From Bacteroidales bacterium (lineage in GTDB: Bacteria; Bacteroidota; Bacteroidia; Bacteroidales; ML635J-15): DNA of 52,704 bases. The position numbers and the translations under genes are program-made. The stretch is taken from assembly GCA_028702675.1 (NCBI GenBank), contig JAQVOJ010000002.1:34293-86996 (forward strand). The letters run 5' to 3'. The notes under the pieces are model-generated. The model was not told the origin of the DNA. It saw only the letters and a list, made by a program, of their open reading frames with translations, and searched no databases. Position 1 is the first letter of the stretch. Each line of letters starts with the position of its first letter. Positions 20,201-29,591 of this stretch are shown here, in pieces.

Positions 20201-23200
20201 TCAATCATTAATTTTTTAATCCAAGTTTTTGTCTCTGTTCTTAATTCAACTAAATACAGACCTGCATCAAACTTGTTAATATCTATTTGAAATGATTTTG
20301 ACTCTTTGTAATTATTTAAATCAAATTCTCTGTAAATCTTACCTTGCAAATCATATAGTTTTAAATAAACAAAAGTTTCTGCCTCGTCTATGAATTCAAT
20401 AGTGATATTATCTTTTGCAGGATTAGGATAAATAATGAATCCATTATTTTTTATATAATTTTCTATATCAGTATAATAATATACATAAACCGAATCGGTT
20501 ATAGCACAAGCCTCTGATGTAATTACGCAAGAGTACCAACCATTAGCCACTACATCGATAGAATTTGATGTACTAATTCCATCTTCCCAATAAAACGAAT
20601 GGTTAAGACTTGAATCAGGACTTACAAGCAAATACGCTGAGACAATAGCAGGGAAGTAATCAATTGCTAATGAATCGTTTTCGGCTCCCGGGAATACAAT
20701 TTCTTGATTGACACCTACAATTGTTCCACTTAATGTGTCGTTAGAAGGAAGAATGTCAGCAGGTGCTTGAATTATTAAATTATAGTTATGAGCACCTATA
20801 TTATCAAAATTGACAGAATTTTGCAAAGTACCAGAGATTTCTTCTCCAGGATTTAATGGGTTGTTTAATACAAGAGTTTCATGTAAGGCAGTTGTTTCTA
20901 TTGGATATTCGACTTTAATGTGAATATTAGTATTTTCGGGGATAATATTTTCGCCTGTATTTACAAAGGCATACTCAAATTGTTGATTATTTAAATCATT
21001 AATGCAAACATATTTAATATCAGGAACAGGAGAAAGATTTGCAATATCTGTCATGTTTTTAAAATCAATAACCATATTATTCTGCTCTGCGTTTAAAACA
21101 ACTTCGGCATTGTTTCCCGTAAAAGCATTATCAGTAAAACTGATATTCAAATTATTAATGTCATGTGAGTTTGCGTGCAATTCAGCGTTTCCTGTAAAAT
21201 ATATGTTTGCTTTGGTATTGTTTTCGGTTTGTATAACTAGTTCTAATCCTTCCGGCACACCAGATACGATATAATCTACTCCCTCTTGAAATATTCCTTG
21301 AGTTGCAAATGTTTCGTTAAATAATTCTACATTAATTATTGTCCCTATACTACCATCATTTGCAGTTGATTCAATAAAAATATTATCGCTCCACATCATG
21401 TATTTTTGGGGAGCAAAAACCAATTCAACATATTGCAAACTGCCGGTAAAAAAAGCAGCATCATCGCATATCAGGAGAGTCCAATAGCCATTTGGATTAC
21501 TGCCATCGTATAATTCATTAAAATTCCCTTCGGGAATATATGTGCCAACAAAAGGATAATTTGCATTATTAATATTTCCATCTTCGCCATACATATTCAG
21601 ACTTGTATATTGTGAACAGGTACCATCAACAATTCCAAACCCACTAGCATCATTTCCTACATCACTAAATAGTAGTGTTTGTTCTCCAGAAGGACTAATA
21701 AGCCAGATATCAATATCATCGTTAAACTCATGCTCAATAATTAATCGTACTTCTTCTAAAGCTACATCCATACCAAGAGAAGTATAGGGAATTGCTGATA
21801 CTTCAATACTTGCCGAGATACAATCATGATCAGGAATATTAATATCTATACTACATTCAGAAGGATTATCGAGATTAAGACTTGCAGTAGTAAAATGGAA
21901 TGGACCTGTCCAGTTACTTGTTCCAAGATTGCAAATTGAGCTTATATATACATTATAATCTGTATCAGCGATTAGGTCTTGTAAAATGTAAAAATCTGAT
22001 TGAATATCATTAACTATTGTTCCTTCTTCTGGTAAAATTCCTTCTAATCCATAACTTATTGTTACACTTGAAGATTCTAAATACGGTAAGAAATTTACTT
22101 TTGCACTTTGCGAGCCAATATTGTCGATATAAACATTAGAAGGAGGGTAACAATCGGGTTCTTCACATGTTCCGTTAAAACTTGTTAGTGTTTGTTGTAA
22201 ACCACTATTAGGAATGCTGCCCGGACTTAAACTAAATATACTTTCACCATATGGATTAAAAAGCTCTAAGCCAATTTCGGATGCATAAGTAGTTGGAGTA
22301 ATTTTTAATTCTACTAAAGCACCCTCGCAAATATAAATATCCTCATATTCTGAGGCTCCATTTATTAAAGTGTGAGAAGAAGTAAGTTCGCCATTTTGAA
22401 ATACTTCAATATAATTGTTACCCCAACCATCTCCCCAAGTATCAGTCATTAATAAATTATAATTGCAGCCGTTGTTGCAAGGCAGAGTTTTTAATTCAAA
22501 AACGTTAGACCATAGGGAGCTTCCAAATTGTTCTCCACAATACGATTGGATATATACATCGTAATCAGAATTTGTAATTAAATCATTAATAACAATAGAG
22601 TTTTCGGGATGATTTTCGATAAATGTTCCCGTTCCCTGTATAAACCCGCTAAGTCCATATTCTATATTCCATTCTTCTTCACTTCCTGCCGGCGACCAAG
22701 AAATCTCTACCGATTCTGAGTTGAGTTCATTAATGTATATATTTGTTACTTGTTCGCAACCATAAGGTGTTGTAAAACTTACAGGACCTGTCCACGAACT
22801 GTTTTGTTCTGTGCAATTACTTCGCACATACACTTGATATGCAGTATTTGGAGTAAGGTCGTTTAAAATATATGTAGGATTTTCGGTATTAATAATTGTT
22901 CCTTCGTTTGGCGAAAATCCATTCAGTCCGTATGAAAGTGTCCATTCATCTTCGTTGCCAACAGGGACCCAATTTATATGGGCACTTACTGCTGTAATGT
23001 TTTCGGCTACAAGATTTTCGGGTTGTGGGCAAGTTGGTGGAATACGAATCTGAAGATTGTCGATATATAAATAATACTGAAAGACTGTATTATAATGGAT
23101 TACGACATGCTTTACTCCTTCGGGTAGCATCATGCTATACAATTGCCATTGTGGACTTGCGTATGTTATAAAGTTTGTCCATGTAAAATCGGTAGTTAGA

Positions 23201-24327
23201 TTATCGCCAGTAGTACTGTACCCGACTCTAAAACTTTCGCTACCCGAACTGTATCTTCGGAACCAAAACCTAAATTCTCTTTCGCCGCTATAATTTTGAA
23301 TTTCGGGACTTATCAGATACTGGTCGTATGGAGGTCCCGGAGCGTATGAACTAAATCTAAAGCTTTTTTCTCCCTCGAAAGCTTGAGTTGTGGTTAACGA
23401 AACAATATTTGCGGCAGGTGGGTTTGAATTAGTATAATAAATGTTCCAACACGATGGTGGAGCAAAATTTCCTTCAAATCCTTCAAAATAATTATTTACA
23501 ACCAGTGGATAACAGTTTGTTGTAAAGTTTAAGGGTCCTATCCATTCAGAGTAATTTCCGGAACATACCGAACGAACATAGCAATCATAATTTGTATTTT
23601 CTTCCAAACCCGAAATAGTGTATTGTTGGTTGACAATATTATTAATCATAATACCCTCGCTTTGATTAAAACCGCTTTCACCATATTCGATTTGCCACAA
23701 TACTGCATCCGAAGTCCAAGCAATACTAACTGATTCGGTAGATGTATTTGTGATTTCCACATTTTGAGGTTCGGGGCAATCAGGGGCATCATCAATCATT
23801 AATTCGTCAATTACTACTCCATAGCCGTAGCCTGATTTTGCTTTGAACCCAATAAATACTGAACTATAGTTTGAATTAATTTCTAAACTACGTTGCGTCC
23901 ATGTAGTTACAGCATTTGTATAAGAACCAATTTCAATCCATTCGCCTTCTGCACCATTCTTAAATAATACAACTAGTTCGTCTTGGTCATCATCCCAATT
24001 GTACTGAGCATGATAAAAGCTTATTCTGGGATTTTGAGTGTTACTAAAATCAAATTCAGGGCTTATTAAAACTGTTTCGTTTTCGTCGTAGTTAGGGCTG
24101 CTAAAAAGAGCATTTCTATTTCCGGCATAAGGCAGAGGCGGTGTGTTTAAAAAACCTCCTTGTGCAGTGATCCATAGTGCTTCTCCACTTATTGGCTCTT
24201 GGCTCCAGGTTGTGGGTATTTCTATGTCATCAAATGATTCGTAATAAGGAAAATCATTGATTTGTGCATAAGAGAAGTTGTACAATAATAGTATTACGAC
24301 AAGCAGTAAGAGTGTAAGATTTTTCAT
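20197..24327 (-). CDS. T9SS-exported multidomain FnIII / P-domain surface protein
   Basis: A signal peptide (1-21) precedes two choice-of-anchor J (MAM-like, cleaved-adhesin) domains that bracket the first of four FnIII domains. FnIII domains are marked by phrases such as WEIEYG/WTLSYG and YDVYIQSYC. A Cys-bounded domain with the motif DTWGDGWGNNYIEV lies between the third and fourth FnIII. A proprotein-convertase P domain follows (~850-985, DDIDIWLISPSG and NPNGYWTLLICDD), then CARDB-like beta-sandwich sequence. The T9SS type A sorting domain starts at IIYPNPAKDN. No protease domain is present. The parts are those of gingipain-like and other surface adhesins, so binding to protein or glycan is the likely role. 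The gene lies upstream of the giant adhesin gene and downstream of the polysaccharide operon. Confidence 0.88.
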   Translation of the reverse strand: MKNLTLLLLVVILLLYNFSYAQINDFPYYESFDDIEIPTTWSQEPISGEALWITAQGGFLNTPPLPYAGNRNALFSSPNYDENETVLISPEFDFSNTQNPRISFYHAQYNWDDDQDELVVLFKNGAEGEWIEIGSYTNAVTTWTQRSLEINSNYSSVFIGFKAKSGYGYGVVIDELMIDDAPDCPEPQNVEITNTSTESVSIAWTSDAVLWQIEYGESGFNQSEGIMINNIVNQQYTISGLEENTNYDCYVRSVCSGNYSEWIGPLNFTTNCYPLVVNNYFEGFEGNFAPPSCWNIYYTNSNPPAANIVSLTTTQAFEGEKSFRFSSYAPGPPYDQYLISPEIQNYSGEREFRFWFRRYSSGSESFRVGYSTTGDNLTTDFTWTNFITYASPQWQLYSMMLPEGVKHVVIHYNTVFQYYLYIDNLQIRIPPTCPQPENLVAENITAVSAHINWVPVGNEDEWTLSYGLNGFSPNEGTIINTENPTYILNDLTPNTAYQVYVRSNCTEQNSSWTGPVSFTTPYGCEQVTNIYINELNSESVEISWSPAGSEEEWNIEYGLSGFIQGTGTFIENHPENSIVINDLITNSDYDVYIQSYCGEQFGSSLWSNVFELKTLPCNNGCNYNLLMTDTWGDGWGNNYIEVFQNGELTSSHTLINGASEYEDIYICEGALVELKITPTTYASEIGLELFNPYGESIFSLSPGSIPNSGLQQTLTSFNGTCEEPDCYPPSNVYIDNIGSQSAKVNFLPYLESSSVTISYGLEGILPEEGTIVNDIQSDFYILQDLIADTDYNVYISSICNLGTSNWTGPFHFTTASLNLDNPSECSIDINIPDHDCISASIEVSAIPYTSLGMDVALEEVRLIIEHEFNDDIDIWLISPSGEQTLLFSDVGNDASGFGIVDGTCSQYTSLNMYGEDGNINNANYPFVGTYIPEGNFNELYDGSNPNGYWTLLICDDAAFFTGSLQYVELVFAPQKYMMWSDNIFIESTANDGSIGTIINVELFNETFATQGIFQEGVDYIVSGVPEGLELVIQTENNTKANIYFTGNAELHANSHDINNLNISFTDNAFTGNNAEVVLNAEQNNMVIDFKNMTDIANLSPVPDIKYVCINDLNNQQFEYAFVNTGENIIPENTNIHIKVEYPIETTALHETLVLNNPLNPGEEISGTLQNSVNFDNIGAHNYNLIIQAPADILPSNDTLSGTIVGVNQEIVFPGAENDSLAIDYFPAIVSAYLLVSPDSSLNHSFYWEDGISTSNSIDVVANGWYSCVITSEACAITDSVYVYYYTDIENYIKNNGFIIYPNPAKDNITIEFIDEAETFVYLKLYDLQGKIYREFDLNNYKESKSFQIDINKFDAGLYLVELRTETKTWIKKLMIE

Positions 24328-24442
24328 AAAACATTTTCTAAGACATCAGACTAATCAACAAAGTTACAAAATACAGACGTAAAATTGTCTTGAAAAGATG
24401 CACATTAATACGAAAAATATACTACGGCTTAGTAAATAGTAA

Positions 24443-25903
24443 TTATTCTGCTTGCTTATTGTGGTAAATATCAATAGCAACAATAATTGCTATAAAACTC
24501 CAGAAAGGGGCTGAAGCTTTATCAGTATCAAGAAAATTATTTAAAAATCCATGAGCAAAATAGGTAGTTAATCCACAAATTGTAGCAAGTGTTAAGTTTT
24601 TAAGTTTTTTATCTTTTAAGGTATAATAATTTTTAATGCCGATATAGTAAACTACAATAACAATAAGTAAAATGCTAAGCATTCCTAATATTCCTGATTC
24701 TGATAAAGGTCCGAAATATTCGCTATGAGCATTTCCCATATCACCTGCATTAGTACTGATAATAGTTTTTTCGTAAGAAAACTGGAAAGGAGCGTAATTA
24801 AACTGATAAGTGCCGGGTCCCCACCCAAGTATAGGTTTTTCTTTAAACATTCTGAAAGCACAGTTCCATCTGTTAATACGCTCTAAGTTGCTGGCGTCAG
24901 TAGCTACATTAGAAATTGACTGAACGTGTTCTTTAAAATTGGTTGAAGAATCTTGATTATTACTTTCTAAAACCATCATAATTTTCGACTGATAAATCAA
25001 GAATACCGACCCTAGTGCAATAGCTACAATTAAAATATATTTAAACGGGACTTTTAGTTTTAATATTATAAAGAACATTGCTGCTGCAATTAAACTAAGC
25101 CATGCTGCTCGTGTATAAGAAAAAATTGTAGCAAGGATAAAAAGGGCAAAAACGACAAAGCTTATTATTCTGTGCTTAAAAGAAAATGTTTTATCTGAAA
25201 CTATTCCCAATAAAATGGGTATATACATTGCCAAAATAGCTCCATAAGATGTGTGGTCTTTGTAAAATGGAGACATAACGAAATTTGCCGAATGTTGACT
25301 AAAATAATGAGGGGCATGATTAATAAGGGTGTATGCTATAACCCCAATAAAAGGAATAATATACAACCAAAAACTTAAATAAATATTATTTACTTTTTTA
25401 AATAATACTACCATTAAAAAGAAAAACGGAATAATGAACCATAGTTTTGAAACAAAATATTTCAATGAGACTAATGGAAGAGTACTTGTTATTGTAGTAA
25501 TAACCATCCATGCTAAATAAAAATAAATAATATACGATATGGGGTGTTTTACTATTCGTTTATCTAAATCTCTGTCGCGTATTTGTTTAAAAATAAATAA
25601 TAATAGTATCCCCAACAGAATGGGTTCGGTAGGTAAAGATAAGTCATATTCAAGACTTGGAAAGAATTCTGTTAATTGAATACTTATTGGAACTAAAGCA
25701 AATGTAAATAATAATAGTTTATCCATTGCAAAAAATGCAAAAAACACTATTAATAAAAACATTGGCAATAAACTTAGTAAAATTGATTCATAAAAAAGCA
25801 GAAGTAATCCGTTAATAATTATAAACAGAAAAGAGATAACATAAAACCCTATGAGTTTTTGTTTACTAATCAAGAGAATTGTTTTTTTGCTTTTGGCTTT
25901 CAA
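24443..25903 (-). CDS. O-antigen ligase / polymerase family membrane protein
   Basis: This 486-residue protein has about twelve hydrophobic segments and the large loop typical of the Wzy/WaaL superfamily. The loop near residue 350 holds GWGPGTYQFNY and then NAHSEYF, with the conserved His. Family members join or polymerise undecaprenyl-linked glycans on the periplasmic side of the inner membrane. Whether this one is a ligase or a polymerase cannot be told from sequence. No ATG lies at a suitable place. The start used here is a TTG at 25903, which overlaps the upstream Wzz gene by 38 bp. A second TTG at 25873 would reduce the overlap to 8 bp and is an equally good candidate. It is the last gene of a three-gene operon. 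Confidence 0.85.
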   Translation of the reverse strand: MKAKSKKTILLISKQKLIGFYVISFLFIIINGLLLLFYESILLSLLPMFLLIVFFAFFAMDKLLLFTFALVPISIQLTEFFPSLEYDLSLPTEPILLGILLLFIFKQIRDRDLDKRIVKHPISYIIYFYLAWMVITTITSTLPLVSLKYFVSKLWFIIPFFFLMVVLFKKVNNIYLSFWLYIIPFIGVIAYTLINHAPHYFSQHSANFVMSPFYKDHTSYGAILAMYIPILLGIVSDKTFSFKHRIISFVVFALFILATIFSYTRAAWLSLIAAAMFFIILKLKVPFKYILIVAIALGSVFLIYQSKIMMVLESNNQDSSTNFKEHVQSISNVATDASNLERINRWNCAFRMFKEKPILGWGPGTYQFNYAPFQFSYEKTIISTNAGDMGNAHSEYFGPLSESGILGMLSILLIVIVVYYIGIKNYYTLKDKKLKNLTLATICGLTTYFAHGFLNNFLDTDKASAPFWSFIAIIVAIDIYHNKQAE

Positions 25904-26807
25904 TAATTGAAATTACTAAAACTCCTCCGAAGAATGCTCCGAGAACTGAAAATAAAACAATAAGCCAACGTACAGGCCATGACTTTTTATCGGCAGGAAA
26001 TGGCTTAGTAACTACATGTGCATATGTGAGTTCCTTTTCGTAATGTTTAACAGATTCGTCAAATATTTTCTTTTCTATATGATAATCTTTCATAGCAAAC
26101 CAAAGCAGGGAGTCGGTTTTTCGATATTCACTTCCCATTTCTTTCCAGCTCTCTAATATTTCACGCGATTCGTTTAGGTTTTTACCATCTTTAATAGCTT
26201 CGGAATAAACTTTAACTTGCGATTTGTAATCGAGTAGTCCATATTCTGTTCTAAAACTATCGATTATCTTTGTAAGACTATCAATTTCAGCTTGTCTTCT
26301 ATCCATCTGGATACGCTGCAATATAATAACTTCCTTTGATTTTTGTTTCTGTAAATCACGCAATTTTTCACTAAAATAAGTAATAATAGAATCAGCAATG
26401 TTGCTAGCAATTTCGGGGTCTGTATCCATTACAGAAATTTGAACAGCCTCATTAGGAGTTTTTTGAAAGCTTACATTGCTTTCAAATTTTTTATTGAGAT
26501 TTGTTAAATAGTAAGGGTGAGCAGTATCTATTTCGTAATGTTCGGCAAGATTAAACGAATTAAACACTCGCTCTCTGATATCCATTGATTGCAGTATCTC
26601 CAGCATCTGTTCTGTTTCAGATTCTTCAGAAAATGGAATAATATTAGCAGGGTAAAGTACCGCAGTTGATTTATATTTAGGTTTCATTACTAAAGGAGAT
26701 GAAATTAATACTCCGGCAATTGCAGCAACAACCACAATAGCAAGTAAATGCCATTTCCATTTGAAGACCAGACTGAATATGCTTTTTGTTCTAAAGAATG
26801 TTTCCAT
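25866..26807 (-). CDS. Wzz-type polysaccharide chain-length determinant, second copy
   Basis: The protein has two membrane segments, one near the N-terminus (HLLAIVVVAAIAGVLI) and one near the C-terminus (WLIVLFSVLGAFFGGVLVI), and between them a coiled-coil-rich periplasmic region. This is the Wzz/polysaccharide co-polymerase topology, without the cytoplasmic kinase domain of Wzc. The start was set at the ATG at 26807 (METFFRTK), which gives the short N-tail usual in the family. Farther upstream ATGs at 26855 and 26957 would add residues, and the second would overlap the previous gene by 88 bp. It is a paralogue of the gene just upstream (compare EQMLEILQSMDIRERV with EQMMQVLQSSEIRDRI). It should set glycan chain length with the downstream ligase/polymerase. 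Confidence 0.85.
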   Translation of the reverse strand: METFFRTKSIFSLVFKWKWHLLAIVVVAAIAGVLISSPLVMKPKYKSTAVLYPANIIPFSEESETEQMLEILQSMDIRERVFNSFNLAEHYEIDTAHPYYLTNLNKKFESNVSFQKTPNEAVQISVMDTDPEIASNIADSIITYFSEKLRDLQKQKSKEVIILQRIQMDRRQAEIDSLTKIIDSFRTEYGLLDYKSQVKVYSEAIKDGKNLNESREILESWKEMGSEYRKTDSLLWFAMKDYHIEKKIFDESVKHYEKELTYAHVVTKPFPADKKSWPVRWLIVLFSVLGAFFGGVLVISIIESQKQKNNSLD

Positions 26808-26869
26808 AATCTCATATTTTGGTATTAATCCATCTAAATTGAAATGGATATACATAACTTTTTTAAACC

Positions 26870-27871
26870 TTATTTTTTTTTTACTGAATCTATTATTAAT
26901 AAAACAAACAAAGCAAATAAAAATGCAGATAATGTACTTATGGCTACTATAAGCCATCTTATAGGTTTGCTTTTACGTTCTGCTATTTCAGCTTTACTAA
27001 CTACATACTTGTGGGGCAAGGTTTGTTCCATGTCAATTTTTGCCTCAGAATACTTTGTTTCTAAAACTGTTAATTTTTTTAACTCTTCTTGAAGCTGATC
27101 ACGTAATCGTGTAATAGTACTGCCATGTTGAGCTAAAATATCAAGTTTCTTTTCTAATTCATTTGCGCCACGAAGGTTTCCTTCTGCTATAGCCGTTGCA
27201 TATTGGTCATTAAAAACTTCTGATTGGGATTCAAAATCAAACACACCTAACTTGTGGATTTCTTCAATACTGTCTTGCATATTTCTGATAAGAGACTTTT
27301 GCTCTTGGTATTTATGCTCAACAAGTTCAAAAGCCTTAACAGAACGCTCACGCTGCATCCTGTTAATAGTGCTATCGAATAAATCAGCTATATTGTTGGC
27401 GATATTGGCTGCAATTTCAGGGTCTTCATCGTAAACGTCAACTTTTACCGACATAAATTCGGTGCGAACAACTTTAACATTCTTTTTATATGTACGATAC
27501 AAAGTTGTAAACGGGTATTTACTGTTTAAATCAATTTTGTAATGATCTATCAAGTTGTATTTCTCAATTATTCTATCTCTAATTTCGCTAGACTGAAGAA
27601 CTTGCATCATCTGTTCTACCTCTTCTTGTTCTCCAAATTTTAATATGTCTTTTTCGGCAAAGCTTTCAGATAATAAGCTTTGCGAAATGCTGGAAGATGA
27701 TGCCGGAAATAAAATTACTGTGGATTTGTACTTTGGGGGTATTACAAGGCTTACTAATATAGAAGCTATTAGGGCAGTTATCACAATAATAAGTAGATAT
27801 ATCCTTTTTTGGATAATAAATTCGAGTATGTTACTTGCCTCAAAAACAGAATTTCTCTCGCTTTCTGACAT
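26870..27871 (-). CDS. Wzz-type polysaccharide chain-length determinant, first copy
   Basis: This 333-residue inner-membrane protein has a first membrane segment near residues 25-48 and a second near 306-328 (RWLIVAISTLSAFLFALFVL). A periplasmic region with heptad-like helices lies between them. The conserved PPKYKST after the first membrane segment is typical of Wzz proteins. There is no Walker motif after the second segment, so it is not a tyrosine kinase. It opens the operon wzz-wzz-ligase. A candidate promoter lies at 27909-27938. The two tandem copies may form a mixed oligomer or serve two glycans, but the sequence does not decide this. Confidence 0.87.
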   Translation of the reverse strand: MSESERNSVFEASNILEFIIQKRIYLLIIVITALIASILVSLVIPPKYKSTVILFPASSSSISQSLLSESFAEKDILKFGEQEEVEQMMQVLQSSEIRDRIIEKYNLIDHYKIDLNSKYPFTTLYRTYKKNVKVVRTEFMSVKVDVYDEDPEIAANIANNIADLFDSTINRMQRERSVKAFELVEHKYQEQKSLIRNMQDSIEEIHKLGVFDFESQSEVFNDQYATAIAEGNLRGANELEKKLDILAQHGSTITRLRDQLQEELKKLTVLETKYSEAKIDMEQTLPHKYVVSKAEIAERKSKPIRWLIVAISTLSAFLFALFVLLIIDSVKKK

Positions 27872-27908
27872 TATTTACAGATTAAACCTGAATTATTTAT
27901 AAGAACGA

Positions 27909-27938
27909 CAAAAATATAAAAATATTCTTATATTCAAA
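27909..27938 (-). promoter_or_regulatory. Candidate Bacteroidota promoter for the wzz operon
   Basis: Read on the minus strand, TTTG at 27938-27935 is followed after 18 bp by TATTTTTG at 27916-27909. The Bacteroidota consensus is TTTG, 19-21 bp, TAnnTTTG, so the spacing is one base short. The expected start of transcription is about 30 bp ahead of the ATG at 27871. Confidence 0.4.
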
Positions 27939-28154
27939 ACCATAAAGTTGTAGGCTATACACATAATAAATATTTATATTGATGATGTTTAATATGTTTT
28001 ATTTTTTTGAGAACATAGTGAGTCATGATGATTCAGAAGATTACTACAATAAAGATTGATGCTTGTTGCCTTGTATTAATTATATAATGATTAAGTGTTT
28101 TCGTTTTTTCCAGTATATTTGTCCTTATTTTGGAATAATTAAGTTTTAGATACA

Positions 28155-29432
28155 ATGAAATATTTCTCCCTTTTTATTCTCATAATGTTTTTGTCTTCTG
28201 TTGCAATAAATGCTCAAGATACTATTAGGATTATGACATACAATTTGTTGAACTACAGTTACTATCCGTCGTATTGTAACGAAAGCATTAACGATATAGA
28301 TGAAAAAAATAATTATATCAATACTATAATAGATTACACCTTGCCTGATATTGTAGGTTTTGTTGAAGTTTATAATAGCGAAGCTGTAAAATATTCATTA
28401 CTTGGAGTTATGAATAGTAATGGCAGAGATTTTTATAAGCCAACTTCTTTTAACACCCCCAATCCTCTGTCAGGAATTGTTTACTACAACAAAAATAAAT
28501 TCGAAGAAGTTGCTTCAATAGATGTAAATGTTGATGGCTTAAGAAATTTAAAAATCTATTCTTTAAAGCTTAAAGAAACTACACCCGAAATACATGTACA
28601 TATAGTTTTAGGGCATTTAGCTACAAGCCAAAGTGGTGAGCAAGACCGCGCTCTACAAATTGCAGCTTTATACGATAAACTTGAGCAATATGGCAATAAT
28701 GATAACTACATTATTATGGGCGATTTAAATGTGTATCACGAGGACGAAGCTATGTTTGATGATATTTTGAGGCATAGCAACCAAGAGTTGCGTTTTTACG
28801 ACCCTGTAGAAATGATGGATAATGAGGGAGAAATGGTTGATTTGGGCTCATACGAGAATAGATTTTATCATACTCAATCAACGAGTGCCTATGACAATCC
28901 TAATCATAACGAATGTTTTGCTACAGGAGGTCTAGACGACCGTTTTGATATGATTTTGGTGGATGATGATATTATTTCAGGTGAAGGTAAAATATTGTAT
29001 ATCGAAAACTCTTATACAACTACGGGGCAAGATGGCTATCATAATAACACATATCTTACCAATGGAGCCAACAATTCTGCTCCGCCAACTGTAATTGAGG
29101 CACTTCAGAAAAATAGCGACCATTTACCCGTTTATGCTGATTTTATTTTCGGCGAACCGGCAGGTATTTCTAGCTTCTCAAGTAATAATCTAAAAGTATC
29201 TTGTAATAGTCCGGCTACAGATAATCTCGACTTATCAATAAAATTATCCTCACCTGATGAAGTTGAAATTTGTATTTTTAATGTGTTAGGAAATCAATTA
29301 TTAAAAACTTCAAGATTAATTACAAGGCGAGAAAATTTACAAATACCCATAAGCACTTTTCCAAATGGCATATACATTGTAAGTGTAAAAACAAGCTCCG
29401 AAATTAGGACTTTACGATTTGTAAAAGAATAA
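28155..29432 (+). CDS. T9SS-exported endonuclease/exonuclease/phosphatase-fold protein
   Basis: The 425-residue product has a signal peptide (1-21, ending INAQ), an EEP (DNase I-like) domain to about residue 335, and a T9SS type A sorting domain at the end (SPDEVEICIFNVLGNQLL, PNGIYIVSVKT). Catalytic motifs of the EEP superfamily are present: Asn in MTYNLLN, Glu in VGFVEV, GDLN (~190), DDRFDMILV (~270) and the closing SDHLP (~328). The enzyme should hydrolyse phosphodiester or phosphomonoester bonds outside the cell, for instance in nucleic acids, but the substrate cannot be read from the sequence. A -7-like element TATATTTG lies at 28114-28121 ahead of the gene. Confidence 0.9.
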   Translation: MKYFSLFILIMFLSSVAINAQDTIRIMTYNLLNYSYYPSYCNESINDIDEKNNYINTIIDYTLPDIVGFVEVYNSEAVKYSLLGVMNSNGRDFYKPTSFNTPNPLSGIVYYNKNKFEEVASIDVNVDGLRNLKIYSLKLKETTPEIHVHIVLGHLATSQSGEQDRALQIAALYDKLEQYGNNDNYIIMGDLNVYHEDEAMFDDILRHSNQELRFYDPVEMMDNEGEMVDLGSYENRFYHTQSTSAYDNPNHNECFATGGLDDRFDMILVDDDIISGEGKILYIENSYTTTGQDGYHNNTYLTNGANNSAPPTVIEALQKNSDHLPVYADFIFGEPAGISSFSSNNLKVSCNSPATDNLDLSIKLSSPDEVEICIFNVLGNQLLKTSRLITRRENLQIPISTFPNGIYIVSVKTSSEIRTLRFVKE

Positions 29433-29441
29433 AGTCAAGCT

Positions 29442-29482
29442 AGTCAGTCAGGGCTTCACTCTAAGTGAAGCCCTGACTGACT
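29442..29482. terminator. Perfect 19-bp hairpin with a partial third arm
   Basis: AGTCAGTCAGGGCTTCACT (29442-29460) and its exact complement (29464-29482) are separated by only CTA. A further copy of the right arm with one mismatch follows at 29482-29500 and could compete for the left arm. The hairpin begins 10 bp after the stop of the nuclease gene, so it may end that transcript, but there is no T-tract. It could also be a small interspersed repeat element. Confidence 0.5.
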
Positions 29483-29591
29483 GACTGAAGCCCTGATTGA
29501 CTGAAACGAGGAGGAATTGGGGTTTTCCAAAAACAAAGTGTTTATAAATTGGTTAATAAAATAATATATAATCGTAAAAAAACGGAAGCAA

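Noticed and set aside
26808-26957. Longer N-terminus for the second Wzz-like protein
   Set aside because: The added 50 residues would read the end of the preceding wzz gene in another frame and would place an extra hydrophobic stretch before the first membrane segment, which the family does not have.
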